This document shows, in pieces, positions 1 through 8,592 of a DNA stretch of 64,000 nucleotides (the stretch's first letter is position 1; every line of letters starts with the position of its first letter). The translations under genes and the position numbers were made by a program. This stretch comes from Caballeronia sordidicola (lineage in GTDB: Bacteria > Pseudomonadota > Gammaproteobacteria > Burkholderiales > Burkholderiaceae), in assembly GCF_000729995.1 (NCBI RefSeq), contig NZ_JNFG01000010.1, positions 1 to 64,000 of the forward strand, given 5' to 3'. The notes beneath the pieces are model-generated. The model made no database searches and was not told the origin of the DNA. It saw only the letters and a program-made list of their open reading frames with translations.

Positions 1-145
1 GGGACTTGACCACATCCTCTTTGATGAAATTGATGTTCCACATGCCGCATTCAATAATCCGCACTTCGTTGCGAGAGCAGGTGTCGTCGGAGTTTGTGCC
101 GTTACGCGTTTTGACACGGTCTGGGCCGCCCGCTGCCTCATGCAT
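1..145 (-). CDS. Partial open frame at the left edge, function unknown
   Basis: A leftward frame opens with ATG at 145-143 and runs without a stop off the left end, giving about 48 residues. Its third codon positions are clearly richer in G and C than those of the competing rightward frame that is also open here, so I prefer this strand. I do not recognise the protein. The stretch reads like a folded protein (hydrophobic and acidic residues alternate around IIECGMWNINF), but no domain can be named from so short a piece. Nothing recognisable lies between it and 361. Confidence 0.25.
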   Translation of the reverse strand, partial: MHEAAGGPDRVKTRNGTNSDDTCSRNEVRIIECGMWNINFIKEDVVKS

Positions 146-361
146 GAGTGGCCGTTTTCTGTGGCACGTAAAGCGGTGATCTGCGGCAGGCGACCTGCAT
201 CGCCCAGCCATCGCTACAAAAAGCGGACGCATGACGCACGTGATCAAATTGGAGTTGGTCCAATGCCTGCTATCCATGTGCGTATTTCAAGTACCGGCAG
301 AACGGATTACCCGCGCGGCCTGTTAGCGTCCCGGGCTCACTCGCATGATGGCGAGTAAGCC

Positions 362-712
362 TCAACCGCGGAGCGCCAACGTAGCCACAACGAGAGCCGA
401 GAAGATCAGCGCCGGGGCGAGATGCCGGAACGGTTCGCGATTTCGTAGCAACGTGAAGAGCGCGCCAATCATGATCGCACCGGCCAGCGTCAGGCCTAAA
501 ACTCTGGTTTGTTGTCCAGGAAGAAGTACTGCACTCAGCAGCTCGAGAGCGCCACAGAGCAATCGAAACCATGCCGGGTAACCCCAGCGTGCGAAGTCGC
601 GTTTCACCGCGCCGCGTCCCGCGAGATTGACCACCCCGGCAACCGCGAACAGAACCGCTACGATCATCGCGAGAATCGATTCGATGGATGCAGTGTTTAA
701 CGCCATCGTCAT
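362..712 (-). CDS. DoxX-like small membrane protein
   Basis: A 116-residue protein that is almost entirely hydrophobic, with about four predicted membrane helices and short charged turns, as in the DoxX/DUF4267-type family. Family members sit in the inner membrane; most have no proven reaction. I chose the ATG at 712-710 because it overlaps the stop codon of the upstream SDR gene (ATGA at 712-709), a classic translational-coupling arrangement. A frame extending farther upstream would run deep into the SDR gene. It is probably co-transcribed with the SDR gene and controlled by the divergent TetR regulator. The exact family is uncertain. Confidence 0.75.
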   Translation of the reverse strand: MTMALNTASIESILAMIVAVLFAVAGVVNLAGRGAVKRDFARWGYPAWFRLLCGALELLSAVLLPGQQTRVLGLTLAGAIMIGALFTLLRNREPFRHLAPALIFSALVVATLALRG

Positions 713-1632
713 GCTCCGTTGTTTTGCTGAAAGTGGTTCTGTACAGAGAGGTCCGCAATCAGGCCGGGGCCGTGCGGTTCCCACGCAAGAACTTGCCGGG
801 CATGCTGGCCGCTTACCGTCTGGTCGAGCGCCAGTGCGTCAGCAAATGGCCCAAGTGATTTGCGAGCATCGTCGAGCGGCCAAAATTCGACGCGCTCGGC
901 GCCGACCGAGGCCCGAATCGCTTCGCCCATTTCGGCAACGGCAACGGCATCTTCCGCGACCACATTGAAGATCTGTCCCGTGACTCGACCGTCCCCGCTT
1001 GCCGCCCGCTCCATCGCACTCAGGTAGGCCGTGGCGAGATCATCGACGTGCACGGCAGGCCAGTGGTTGCGGCCATCGCCGACGACTCTCACAGTGCCGG
1101 TCTGACGGACCATACCGGCATGCATGCCGAAGATGCCGCCGCCGTAGCCGTGCACCATCGCCGGCCTGAGGATCACCGCGGCAATCGAGCGGCGTGCTGC
1201 TATGGCCAGCACCTGTTGCTCCACTGCGGGCCGCCAGGCGACGAGTGGCGTCGGGTTCAACGCCGATGCTTCAGTCGCGGGCTCGCCCTCCGTATTGCCG
1301 TAGACCCAGGTGCCCGACGTATAGATGAACGCCGCGCCCGGATGCAAATGCGAAAGCATCGCCTCAACCGCGGCCTCGTCAGCAGCGGCGGCGGAAGCAT
1401 CGTTGGTCGACGCCATGTGCACCACGCCATCAGCGGCACCGGCAGTCGCAGCGAAAGACTGTGGCTCACGCAAGTCGCCGCCATGCAGTTTCACGCCGAG
1501 ACGTGCCAGCGCGCTCGCGGCCGCCGAGCTGTCGTTGCGCACCAGCGCCGTCACCTGATGGCCGAGGCTGATTGCTTTGCGCGCGACCGCTTGCCCGATA
1601 AAGCCCGTACCACCTGTAATAAATAGTTCCAT
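709..1632 (-). CDS. NAD(P)-binding atypical SDR / epimerase-like oxidoreductase
   Basis: A 307-residue extended or atypical short-chain dehydrogenase. The Rossmann nucleotide site is at the N-terminus (GGTGFIG, residues 7-13). The substrate half follows, with TSGTWVYG near residue 105 and a conserved 'ILRPAMVHGYGG' stretch near 155. Proteins of this kind reduce or isomerise sugar or carbonyl substrates; the substrate here cannot be told. The start is supported by GAGGAG six bases upstream. The stop overlaps the DoxX-like gene. The promoter side faces a TetR gene across two copies of an inverted repeat, so the pair is most likely repressed by that TetR protein and induced by a small molecule. 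Confidence 0.85.
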   Translation of the reverse strand: MELFITGGTGFIGQAVARKAISLGHQVTALVRNDSSAAASALARLGVKLHGGDLREPQSFAATAGAADGVVHMASTNDASAAAADEAAVEAMLSHLHPGAAFIYTSGTWVYGNTEGEPATEASALNPTPLVAWRPAVEQQVLAIAARRSIAAVILRPAMVHGYGGGIFGMHAGMVRQTGTVRVVGDGRNHWPAVHVDDLATAYLSAMERAASGDGRVTGQIFNVVAEDAVAVAEMGEAIRASVGAERVEFWPLDDARKSLGPFADALALDQTVSGQHARQVLAWEPHGPGLIADLSVQNHFQQNNGA

Positions 1633-1676
1633 AGCGTTCTCCTCGATGATTGCCTGCGAAGTTGATAAGTCACACG

Positions 1677-1698
1677 AACGAGACTAATCGGTCTCGTT
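1677..1698. promoter_or_regulatory. Candidate TetR operator, copy 1
   Basis: A perfect inverted repeat, AACGAGAC-N6-GTCTCGTT, lies in the 109-bp gap between the divergent SDR and TetR genes. Size, symmetry and position fit a TetR-family operator controlling both directions. It starts 44 bp upstream of the SDR start codon. Confidence 0.65.
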
Positions 1699-1710
1699 TC
1701 GACAAATCTA

Positions 1711-1732
1711 AACGAGACCGACCAGTCTTGTC
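1711..1732. promoter_or_regulatory. Candidate TetR operator, copy 2
   Basis: A second, imperfect copy of the same element: AACGAGAC-N6-GTCTTGTC. Its centre is 34 bp from that of copy 1, about three helical turns, so both would be reached from the same DNA face. The weaker right half predicts lower affinity. Confidence 0.6.
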
Positions 1733-1741
1733 AACTACTCG

Positions 1742-2368
1742 ATGATCTGTTATTTATCTGGCATGAACACGTCCTCTCTCCCCGACCTGAGCCCGCTGCA
1801 ACGCCGTAAGCGGTCCGCCATCCTCGACGGCGCCAAAACCGTTTTTTTAAGCCAGGGTTTCGGCCTGGCAACGATGGACGATGTCGCCGCGGCCGCTGGC
1901 GTCGGCAAACAGACGGTCTATCGCCACTTCAAGTCGAAGGAGGCGCTCTTCGTTGGTCTGGTGAGCTCGATGTGCGCTCAGGTGGGCGGATTTCTCGCCA
2001 GCGCTCTGGACGAGCAATCCGATGGATCACCTGAAGTCGAGTTGCGCGAGTTGGGATGGGTGTTGGCACAAAGCCTTATCGCGCCGGATTATCTGCGGCT
2101 TTACCGGGCCATCGTTGCTGAGGCCGAGCGTCTTCCGGAACTTGGCCAGGTGTTTTACGAAAATGGTGCAAAGGTCGTGCGTGCCTTCGCCGCAAAAATT
2201 CTGCGAAAGCGATTTGATGATTCGACTGCTGTATTGCGGGCAGCGACATTCGTTAATTTGGTGCTAGGCGACGCGTATCTGGAACTGTCAATTGGCTTTA
2301 CGGTGCCCGATGTTCAAGCGCGCTTCGCGCTGCAGATTGACGAGGCGGTGGCGGCTGCACTTCGCTAA
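1742..2368 (+). CDS. TetR/AcrR-family regulator (AefR-like C-terminus)
   Basis: A 208-residue TetR-type repressor. The N-terminal helix-turn-helix reads MDDVAAAAGVGKQTVYRHF around residues 40-58. The C-terminal ligand half has the LRLYRAIVAEAERLPEL pattern seen in AefR-like members. The ATG at 1742 has no clear Shine-Dalgarno; an in-frame ATG at 1763 gives a more usual N-terminus and leaves more room after the operator pair that ends at 1732, so the true start may be 1763. It faces the SDR/DoxX pair, its likely target together with itself. The ligand is unknown. Confidence 0.85.
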   Translation: MICYLSGMNTSSLPDLSPLQRRKRSAILDGAKTVFLSQGFGLATMDDVAAAAGVGKQTVYRHFKSKEALFVGLVSSMCAQVGGFLASALDEQSDGSPEVELRELGWVLAQSLIAPDYLRLYRAIVAEAERLPELGQVFYENGAKVVRAFAAKILRKRFDDSTAVLRAATFVNLVLGDAYLELSIGFTVPDVQARFALQIDEAVAAALR

Positions 2369-2612
2369 GGAGCACCGCATAAGATGTCGAGCCGCTGCAT
2401 GCGGAGCACAACAGCGTGTAGCGCGGGACACTGCGCTTGCCGATTCGGAACGCAGTCGCGCACCGGTTTCCGTACGGTCCAGGCGCGTCTCTAAAATTGT
2501 GAGTGTGGTTTTGTGGCCGGACCCAGCCCGACGACGACCGGCTCAACTCGACCCCAAGCGAACGTTCGAGAGCCCTTGGTTTACGCTCTATCTTCGATGA
2601 TCGAACAACGCC

Positions 2613-3209
2613 TCAAGCCGCTTCGCCAGATTGCCCGGTCTTCAACGGGCTGGCCACTTTGTAAGCGCAGAGGTTGACGCCGGACGGCGTTGCTTTTGTA
2701 CTGACGAGTTCGAATGAGCACGGTGGGGTTCCCTCGGCGAAGAAGCGCTTCCCTGTACCCAGCAGGACTGGATAGACCACCAGCAGGATTTCATCCGCTA
2801 GCCCCTGTTCGAGCAGCGTCGATGTCAGCGTGGAGCTCCCCCACAGAATCAGGCCAGGGCCTGCCCGAGACTTGATGCGGCGAATGCCCTCGACAACGTC
2901 CGGTCCAAGCCACTCACACGGCCCCCATTCAAGACTTTCGGGGCGGTGCGTCGCGACATATTTGGTTGCCGCATTCAAGCCCTCCGCCATCGGACTGCTC
3001 GGTGCCTTTGGCCAAAAGGCCGACCACATATCGTAGGTGCGACGTCCGAGCAGCAGATCGAAGCGCCCCCCATGCTCGGCGAGGAGCGCATCCCGGCCGG
3101 CGGGGGTCCGATAGGGCACGGTCCAGTCAGCGTAGGGGAAATCGTCTTCTCCGGATGCCTGGATCACGCCGTCCAACGAGATGTGCTCCATGATTTTGAG
3201 CTTTCTCAT
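2613..3209 (-). CDS. Dihydrofolate reductase / RibD C-terminal family protein
   Basis: A 198-residue protein of the YyaP/YwjB-type 'dihydrofolate reductase family'. It opens with a beta strand and the MEHISLDGVIQ motif. LLLGRRTYDMWSAFW follows at about residue 55, and a C-terminal nucleotide-binding GSSTLTSTLLEQGLADEILL. The fold binds NAD(P)H; the physiological substrate is generally unknown and this is not the housekeeping FolA. I chose ATG 3209 because GGGAG lies a few bases upstream; the frame stays open upstream to another ATG at 3299, which lacks a ribosome site. It stands alone, with 244 bp of unremarkable sequence between it and the TetR gene. Confidence 0.8.
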   Translation of the reverse strand: MRKLKIMEHISLDGVIQASGEDDFPYADWTVPYRTPAGRDALLAEHGGRFDLLLGRRTYDMWSAFWPKAPSSPMAEGLNAATKYVATHRPESLEWGPCEWLGPDVVEGIRRIKSRAGPGLILWGSSTLTSTLLEQGLADEILLVVYPVLLGTGKRFFAEGTPPCSFELVSTKATPSGVNLCAYKVASPLKTGQSGEAA

Positions 3210-3407
3210 TGCGTCTCCCGAATTGTGGTCACGCCCCATCATAAAGTCGCCCGGCCTTTTGTTCGTTCCAAGCCAGCCGATGCATTCCTCAACGGTCAAC
3301 GATACTAGGGAACGGTCGACGATCCGAGCGACGCCAGCAATGTTCGATATCGGCCGACCAGCAACTGCAGCCCTTGATACCGCCGGGTGTCGCGCGATGA
3401 GCGGCGC

Positions 3408-3923
3408 TCAGGGCGTTTTCGTTTCCACGCGTTGCTTAACCGCGGTGTTCATCGCCTGAAAGTTCCGCTGAGTTTCCTCGATTATGTCTTGGGTCAACCG
3501 CCCAACGAGCAATCCAGAGAAAGATTCGGTTTGCTCAAGATGGGTGCCGCCAGTGACGGCCGTGAGGTGAATGCAATGCGTACCGTCGAAGACGCCGCGA
3601 ATCAATATACTGCCACGCCAGCAAAGATCTCGTCCCGGACGAACGATCAGAACTGTCGGCTTGAACTCCATCGAATCCGGTCCATTGCCTAGCACAATGC
3701 GGATCGCCTCTCCCTCCCTAAAGTCACCGTCAACACGAGTGATAAAGGGATTCCAATCGGGATACGCGGAGCTATTCGATACGACGTTCCAGACATCGGC
3801 AGGCGGACGATCGATGACAATGCCAGCATGCACGCTACTATCTTCGTGCAGGACAAAAAGGGTGCCAATTAGGCCTAAAACAATGACAGCGATGCCTTTC
3901 AACAGCAATCCCCGTAAGCCCAT
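3408..3923 (-). CDS. Membrane-anchored SRPBCC (polyketide cyclase-like) protein
   Basis: A 171-residue protein with one N-terminal membrane helix (about residues 8-25). A START/SRPBCC domain follows, recognisable by 'IDRPPADVWNVVSNSSAYP' near residue 37, the DWNPFI turn, and a C-terminal helix that closes the lipid-binding cavity. Family members bind hydrophobic ligands; many have no known enzyme activity. The helix suggests the domain sits at the membrane, facing the periplasm if it is an uncleaved signal anchor. No partner gene is evident. The 198 bp between this gene and the DHFR-like gene hold nothing I recognise. Confidence 0.75.
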   Translation of the reverse strand: MGLRGLLLKGIAVIVLGLIGTLFVLHEDSSVHAGIVIDRPPADVWNVVSNSSAYPDWNPFITRVDGDFREGEAIRIVLGNGPDSMEFKPTVLIVRPGRDLCWRGSILIRGVFDGTHCIHLTAVTGGTHLEQTESFSGLLVGRLTQDIIEETQRNFQAMNTAVKQRVETKTP

Positions 3924-4148
3924 ATTCGTCCCTTAATCGGTTGCAATCGTGCGGCTGCAGTTTTGCACGCCCGGATTGTTGACGGTCTAGTCACCGACGT
4001 CGAGTGTCTGAACCAAGCCGAATCCAAAAGTTCGGTGCCGACCCGGATCAATCGAGCCTGAATCGACATCGGATTTCCGTGGTCGATTCGAAACCGCCTC
4101 TCGATGCTACTCGCCGTCGATGGCGGATCGTTTGGTCTCAGTCAGACA

Positions 4149-4658
4149 TCAAGGTTCGTCACGGCGTGCAGGCTCCACTTCGTGAAGGAAGCCGGTAAAG
4201 GTGTCACGTGGTGACGACCCAGTGAGTTGGGTCAGGATTCGCCCGATTTCACCGCGATGGTATCCGCCGTGTGCAATGACGTGTCCAAGCATTTCCTCGC
4301 GCGACATTTTCCCCGGTGTCCCGTCCGTGAAAGAGAATGCGATTGCTTCCATGAGATCGGCATCGCGCAGGTGCGTAACATATTGGATATACCAGCGATC
4401 CATATCTCTGGTCGCATCAAACAGGTCTTCCAGGTTCGGTACGTCGTCGGAATCGGTCCGGGAATAGGCGTGCTTCTCGCACTGAAGATTGGCGCCGAAA
4501 ATGCGATCAACAATATGGGCATGATTGAAGAGGCTAACCGCCATGCGGAACTCGACCTCGGACGATAGCTTGCCAAGTTGGGCCAACCTTGCAATGAGAC
4601 CTTGATTGGCCCATGCCTTGTATTCGAACAGGGAAATCAAAAGCGTCTGTGCGCTCAT
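4149..4658 (-). CDS. DinB-family metal-binding protein
   Basis: A 169-residue four-helix protein of the DinB/YfiT class. It starts MSAQTLLISLFEYKAWAN, has the first metal-ligand histidine region LFNHAHIVDRIF near residue 48, and the paired histidines in HVIAHGGYHRGEIG near residues 130-142. Family members bind a divalent metal through three histidines; some are thiol-dependent transferases, most are uncharacterised. The frame stays open upstream to 4871, but that extension overlaps the divergent TetR gene and reads like non-coding sequence, so I use ATG 4658. It faces the TetR gene at 4738 across 79 bp with an inverted repeat and is a likely target. Confidence 0.8.
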   Translation of the reverse strand: MSAQTLLISLFEYKAWANQGLIARLAQLGKLSSEVEFRMAVSLFNHAHIVDRIFGANLQCEKHAYSRTDSDDVPNLEDLFDATRDMDRWYIQYVTHLRDADLMEAIAFSFTDGTPGKMSREEMLGHVIAHGGYHRGEIGRILTQLTGSSPRDTFTGFLHEVEPARRDEP

Positions 4659-4697
4659 GTGGATTCTCGTGAAGGTACGAGTTGAGCTCTGTGTATT

Positions 4698-4717
4698 ATG
4701 CGAGCTGATATTCGCAT
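4698..4717. promoter_or_regulatory. Candidate operator between dinB-like and TetR genes
   Basis: Inverted repeat ATGCGA-N8-TCGCAT in the 79-bp divergent gap. It lies 20 bp before the TetR start and 40 bp before the DinB start. The position suits autorepression and co-repression; the half-sites are short, so this is tentative. Confidence 0.4.
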
Positions 4718-4737
4718 TCTGACTGGGAGACACAATT

Positions 4738-5385
4738 TTGAATACTCGCGTTTCCGGACAGCCCAGGATCATGCGGAAGCCGCCGCGACAGCAGCGTTCC
4801 CGAGCGACGGTGGACACCATTATTGACGCAGCTATTCGCGTTCTGGAGAGCCGGGGCTGGGCGGATTTCACGACGAACGAAGTGGCCGCGGTTGCTGGCG
4901 TCAGCGTTGGATCGCTCTATCAGTATTTCGCTGACAAGTTCGCGCTTGCCGAGATGATTCGCCAGCGCCATCTCGGCTTGGTGCTTGATGCGTTATCCAT
5001 CTCCGGGGAATGGAGCGAGTCAGGGACGCTCGATGAACGGGTCGTTTGCCTGATCGATGGCGTCATTGCCGTGCACTCAATCAATCATGCGTTGCACCGC
5101 GTTCTGCTCGATGAAGTCCCGCTCGCCGGACGCTCGAATTACGGTGACTTTGAAAGGGAATATCAGCGTCGTTACCGCGTTGTCATCGAATCAAGTTCAA
5201 AGACACTCGATCCTGCCCGCGACGATGTGGCCGGGCGCGTGCTCGCTGCAGCCGTCGAAGGCGTGGTTCATGCCGCTGCCCGGAACGGGGAGCTCGATTC
5301 ACCCGTACTTAAGGCAGAACTGGTTGCTTTGGTCTGTGCCTATTTGCGTAATCGAATCGCATTCGCAAAGGTCAGTTTGACTTAA
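4738..5385 (+). CDS. TetR/AcrR-family regulator, TTG start
   Basis: A 215-residue TetR-type regulator. The recognition helix region is TTNEVAAVAGVSVGSLYQYF near residues 42-61, followed by an all-helical ligand domain. I start at TTG 4738 because GGGAGA sits seven bases upstream; the first in-frame ATG (4771) has no such site and would remove residues before the basic arm RKPPRQQRSRATVDTI, though that arm would survive. It diverges from the DinB-family gene. The ligand is unknown. Confidence 0.85.
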   Translation: MNTRVSGQPRIMRKPPRQQRSRATVDTIIDAAIRVLESRGWADFTTNEVAAVAGVSVGSLYQYFADKFALAEMIRQRHLGLVLDALSISGEWSESGTLDERVVCLIDGVIAVHSINHALHRVLLDEVPLAGRSNYGDFEREYQRRYRVVIESSSKTLDPARDDVAGRVLAAAVEGVVHAAARNGELDSPVLKAELVALVCAYLRNRIAFAKVSLT

Positions 5386-5782
5386 TTAAACCGCGCCTCG
5401 AAGACAAGACTGAGGCGGCTGTACAACGGTTGCTATCTTCAGATCGCTTGTTGCAGGCTCGCGCCTCGTGACAACGCGCTCGTGTTCGCCTCTCCCGGCG
5501 GATTCGCAAAAGGGCCCTTGGGCGGCTGGCAGCAGCCTATCCGGGCTTAGAACCTCTGTCGCCCCTCCAGCGCACTCCACATCCATGCAGTCAGTGCATT
5601 CATACGATAACAACAATGCACTGGAATTATCGTTGGCTTCCCGTCAAATTGAAGACGCAAGCATCGTCTTGTAACTCAGCAGGAGGAATCGACAAGCTTT
5701 CGCGTGGAGATGCACAGGGCTGTCGATCCGGGCGCAAAGCCACCCATTCGCAGAAAGCGAAACTCAAAAACGGGGAGACACT
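5386..5782. other. Intergenic region upstream of porin
   Basis: About 400 bp without a credible gene. It holds a small inverted repeat (AAGACG-N7-CGTCTT, 5652-5670) about 110 bp before the porin start, which could be a regulator site or a leader hairpin. The porin ribosome site GGGGAGA is immediately before 5783. Confidence 0.4.
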
Positions 5783-6898
5783 ATGAGGAAGTTGAGCAAG
5801 TGGCGTTATGCCTTGCTGCCAGTCGCGCTGGCTTGTCAGCAAGCGCATGCGCAATCGAGCGTCACGTTGTATGGCGTTGTCGATGAAAGCGTCCGATACA
5901 TGACGAACGCCAACAAAGCGGGTGATTCAAGCGTGGCGCTTGGCAATGGCGGCATGACGCAAAGCCGCTGGGGCCTGAAAGGTGTTGAGGATCTGGGCGA
6001 CGGATGGTCAACCTTCTTCAAGCTCGAAAATCGATTCGACATCAACAATGGACAAAGCGATCCCACGTTGCCGTATTTCAACGAGGCACAGGTCGGAGTG
6101 CGGTCGAGTACGTATGGCCAGGTCATCATAGGTCGTCAGTACAACGTGATGATAGAAGGGATCACCATTGGCGGGTACGGTAGCAATCCGTGGATTCCGT
6201 ACGACTTCAGCTTTCAGCCCGAGGTGACAATGAGCGGGGGTATCTGGACGAGCAATCAGGTTCAGTACCAGTTTCACGCTCACGACCTCATGGTCTCCGC
6301 GGGGTACGCGTTCGGTGGTGTCGCCGGTCACATGTCTTATGGCAGCGAGATGGGCTTGGCCGCGGCCTACGCTCCAGCGGGCGGCCCTGTCTCGCTGGGC
6401 GCCGCCTATAAGGAATCGAAGGACTCAGTCAACGGCAGCGATTCGAAGTCATGGACCTTCGGAGGATCGTACACATGGGACAAGACGAGATTCGCGCTGG
6501 GGTACATCGTTGACCAGAACGATGCCGGTTTCTCCAATTTCGCTAACGGGCCGTTCACGGCGGCCGCGCTGACGGCGCTCAAGTACACCGACTTTTCGAA
6601 GCGCCGGATGATCATGGGCGGCGTTACGCAGCAGGTGGGCAACGCGTGGCACTTTGCGGCGAACGTCTGGCGTACGCTGCAGGATGGCAAGACCCAATCG
6701 AAGGACGGGTCGGCGTGGCAGTATCAGCTGGTGGGCGACTACAACTTGTCCAAGCGTACTGACGTCTACCTGGAAGCGGATTACTCGCAATACCGGGGAG
6801 ATTTGATCGGCGCGCAATTGCAAGGTGTCAACGGCGTCGGGTTGGCTCAGAAGGGTACGCAATTGGGCGTGATGGCAGGTCTGCGTCACCAGTTTTAA
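5783..6898 (+). CDS. Gram-negative general porin (Burkholderiales type)
   Basis: A 371-residue outer-membrane porin of the OpcP/Omp38-like class. A signal peptide with a long hydrophobic core ends at AHA-QSSVTLYG around residue 26. The mature protein has alternating beta strands, the MTQSRWGLKGVEDLGDG segment, the GQVIIGRQYN turn and a C-terminal aromatic strand ending in HQF with terminal Phe, needed for BAM assembly. It should form a trimeric 16-stranded channel for small hydrophilic solutes. The strong ribosome site GGGGAG and a classic terminator downstream mark it as a single-gene unit. Confidence 0.93.
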   Translation: MRKLSKWRYALLPVALACQQAHAQSSVTLYGVVDESVRYMTNANKAGDSSVALGNGGMTQSRWGLKGVEDLGDGWSTFFKLENRFDINNGQSDPTLPYFNEAQVGVRSSTYGQVIIGRQYNVMIEGITIGGYGSNPWIPYDFSFQPEVTMSGGIWTSNQVQYQFHAHDLMVSAGYAFGGVAGHMSYGSEMGLAAAYAPAGGPVSLGAAYKESKDSVNGSDSKSWTFGGSYTWDKTRFALGYIVDQNDAGFSNFANGPFTAAALTALKYTDFSKRRMIMGGVTQQVGNAWHFAANVWRTLQDGKTQSKDGSAWQYQLVGDYNLSKRTDVYLEADYSQYRGDLIGAQLQGVNGVGLAQKGTQLGVMAGLRHQF

Positions 6899-6918
6899 CG
6901 TTACTGTCTGGCTGGATA

Positions 6919-6965
6919 AAAACTGCGGCGCCCGGTCGAATGCCGGGCGCCGCGGTTTTTTTATC
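6919..6965. terminator. Strong Rho-independent terminator, likely bidirectional
   Basis: An 11-bp perfect GC stem (GCGGCGCCCGG, 6925-6935, pairing with 6943-6953), a 7-base loop and a run of seven T. On the other strand the stem is followed by a T-rich stretch too, so it can also stop leftward transcription of the MFS gene ending at 7006. Confidence 0.9.
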
Positions 6966-7005
6966 CAGCATCCTGGAGGCTATCTGTCTGGATTTGAAAG
7001 TGTTT

Positions 7006-8328
7006 TCAAACGGTGCGAGATTGTTGCAGTCGTCTACGCGAGCGTTGCGGATCAAGCAGCAGAAATCCTGCTGCGCCTGCCACGATCAACAGCACGCCCG
7101 TAGCGGTAAAGCCCAACTCATACCCGCGGTTGTTTGCTACCACGCCAAGCACCTTACCCATCGCCGCAGGGGCAATCAAACCCGCCAACGTTGCAATTGA
7201 ATTCGTGATCGCCAGCATCGCTCCGCGCCGTACGTCCGGCGTGACTTCGGCCACCAGCAGCGGGCCGAACGTGAAAGCCTGGAGCGCCAGCGCGCTCGCC
7301 AGTGCCATCACCGCAACTTTTGCGTACGGCGGGGCATCGACATAAAGCATGCAGTAGGCCATTCCGCTCACGACGAATGCACCGCTGACCAGCGCGCCAC
7401 GCGCCAGCCGCGACGATACCCCGCGTGCGAGCATCCGATGTGACCACATGGCAAGTGCGAGCCCTATCGGAATTTGCGCCGCTACTTGCAGCGCGAAGAG
7501 CCAGCCGGCCTCGGTAGCGCTGAACCCGAGCGCGACCCGAAAATAGCTGGGTACCCAGGTTACCCCGATCGCTATCACCGAATAGGCGACAAGTCCTTGC
7601 AGCAGCACGCCGATCACGGTCCGGTCGGTGAGAATGCGCCGATAACTCACACTCGAGCGGACCGGAGCCCAGCCGGCGCGCAGCGCATTCGTGAGCGGTT
7701 GGCTGTGGTGCGCGTCGCCGCTTTTCCCCACGCCCAGCCAAAGAATCGTCCACATGACGCCGACCACGCCCAGCGTCAGAAAGGCCGCATGCCAGTACCA
7801 GCGTTGAGCGATGAAGGTAAGCACCGGCCCCGCCAGGATGATGCCGGTCGTGGCGCCTTGCTGGACGATGGTGGTCGGCAGGCTGCGTTCATGATCCTCG
7901 AACCAGGTGTACACAACGTGAAGCGCGAGCGGTGATGCCGGGCCTTCTCCGGCGCCGAGCAGGATACGACAGCCGAGCAGCACGGCGAAGCTGGTTGGCC
8001 ACGCAAGCGGCAACTGCGCAACCGCCCACACCATCGCGAGGCCCGCCATCAGCCATTTCACGTTAAGCCGGTCAGCAACCAGCCCGAAGCCGATTCCCGA
8101 TAACGCGAAAAGCAGGAAAAACGCGCTTCCGACGATTCCGAACTGCGCATGCGTCAGTTGCATGTCGTGCATGAGGGGCAGCGCGACGAGGCCCAGCACG
8201 GCCTTGTCGGCGAAATTGATGGCCATGAAAAGAAACAGCGTCGCTACGATCACCCAGCGCCGACCGCTCGCTGTCGCCATGGGTGCAGAGCGGTCCAGCA
8301 CGAATCCAGAATCTTTTGCTTCAAACAT
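7006..8328 (-). CDS. MFS transporter, anion:cation symporter type
   Basis: A 440-residue major facilitator with about 12 membrane helices in two halves. The early sequence FADKAVLGLVALPLMHDM, the loop RILLGAGEGPASPLALHVV, and 'FEDHERSLPTTIVQQGATTG' are hallmarks of the ACS family (phthalate, glucarate and other organic-anion symporters). The substrate cannot be assigned. The start is ATG 8328, preceded by AGGAGC; a TTG sits just before it. A LysR gene is divergently arranged 264 bp away and is the probable regulator, which suggests inducible uptake of an organic acid. Confidence 0.88.
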   Translation of the reverse strand: MFEAKDSGFVLDRSAPMATASGRRWVIVATLFLFMAINFADKAVLGLVALPLMHDMQLTHAQFGIVGSAFFLLFALSGIGFGLVADRLNVKWLMAGLAMVWAVAQLPLAWPTSFAVLLGCRILLGAGEGPASPLALHVVYTWFEDHERSLPTTIVQQGATTGIILAGPVLTFIAQRWYWHAAFLTLGVVGVMWTILWLGVGKSGDAHHSQPLTNALRAGWAPVRSSVSYRRILTDRTVIGVLLQGLVAYSVIAIGVTWVPSYFRVALGFSATEAGWLFALQVAAQIPIGLALAMWSHRMLARGVSSRLARGALVSGAFVVSGMAYCMLYVDAPPYAKVAVMALASALALQAFTFGPLLVAEVTPDVRRGAMLAITNSIATLAGLIAPAAMGKVLGVVANNRGYELGFTATGVLLIVAGAAGFLLLDPQRSRRRLQQSRTV

Positions 8329-8592
8329 CAAATGCTCCTGAGAAGGCCCTGGCAGTGGGGTCGGCTAACTGGTACCCCGACGCTTTATCACTGGCGATGG
8401 CAGCACATGGGCACGGTGGCGGACAAGGCGGGTTTTGGAGCGGTGCGCGATGGTGTGGTTTTCAATAACGTCTCCTCTGTGCGTTGCGCGTATTGAGCTT
8501 GTCGAGGCATTCCCGCCCGCATCTTTGCGCCCATTTGAGGTGGTATAACGCAATAGTTCAAGTGCAATCTCTTTATCGGAACGTTGCAAACA

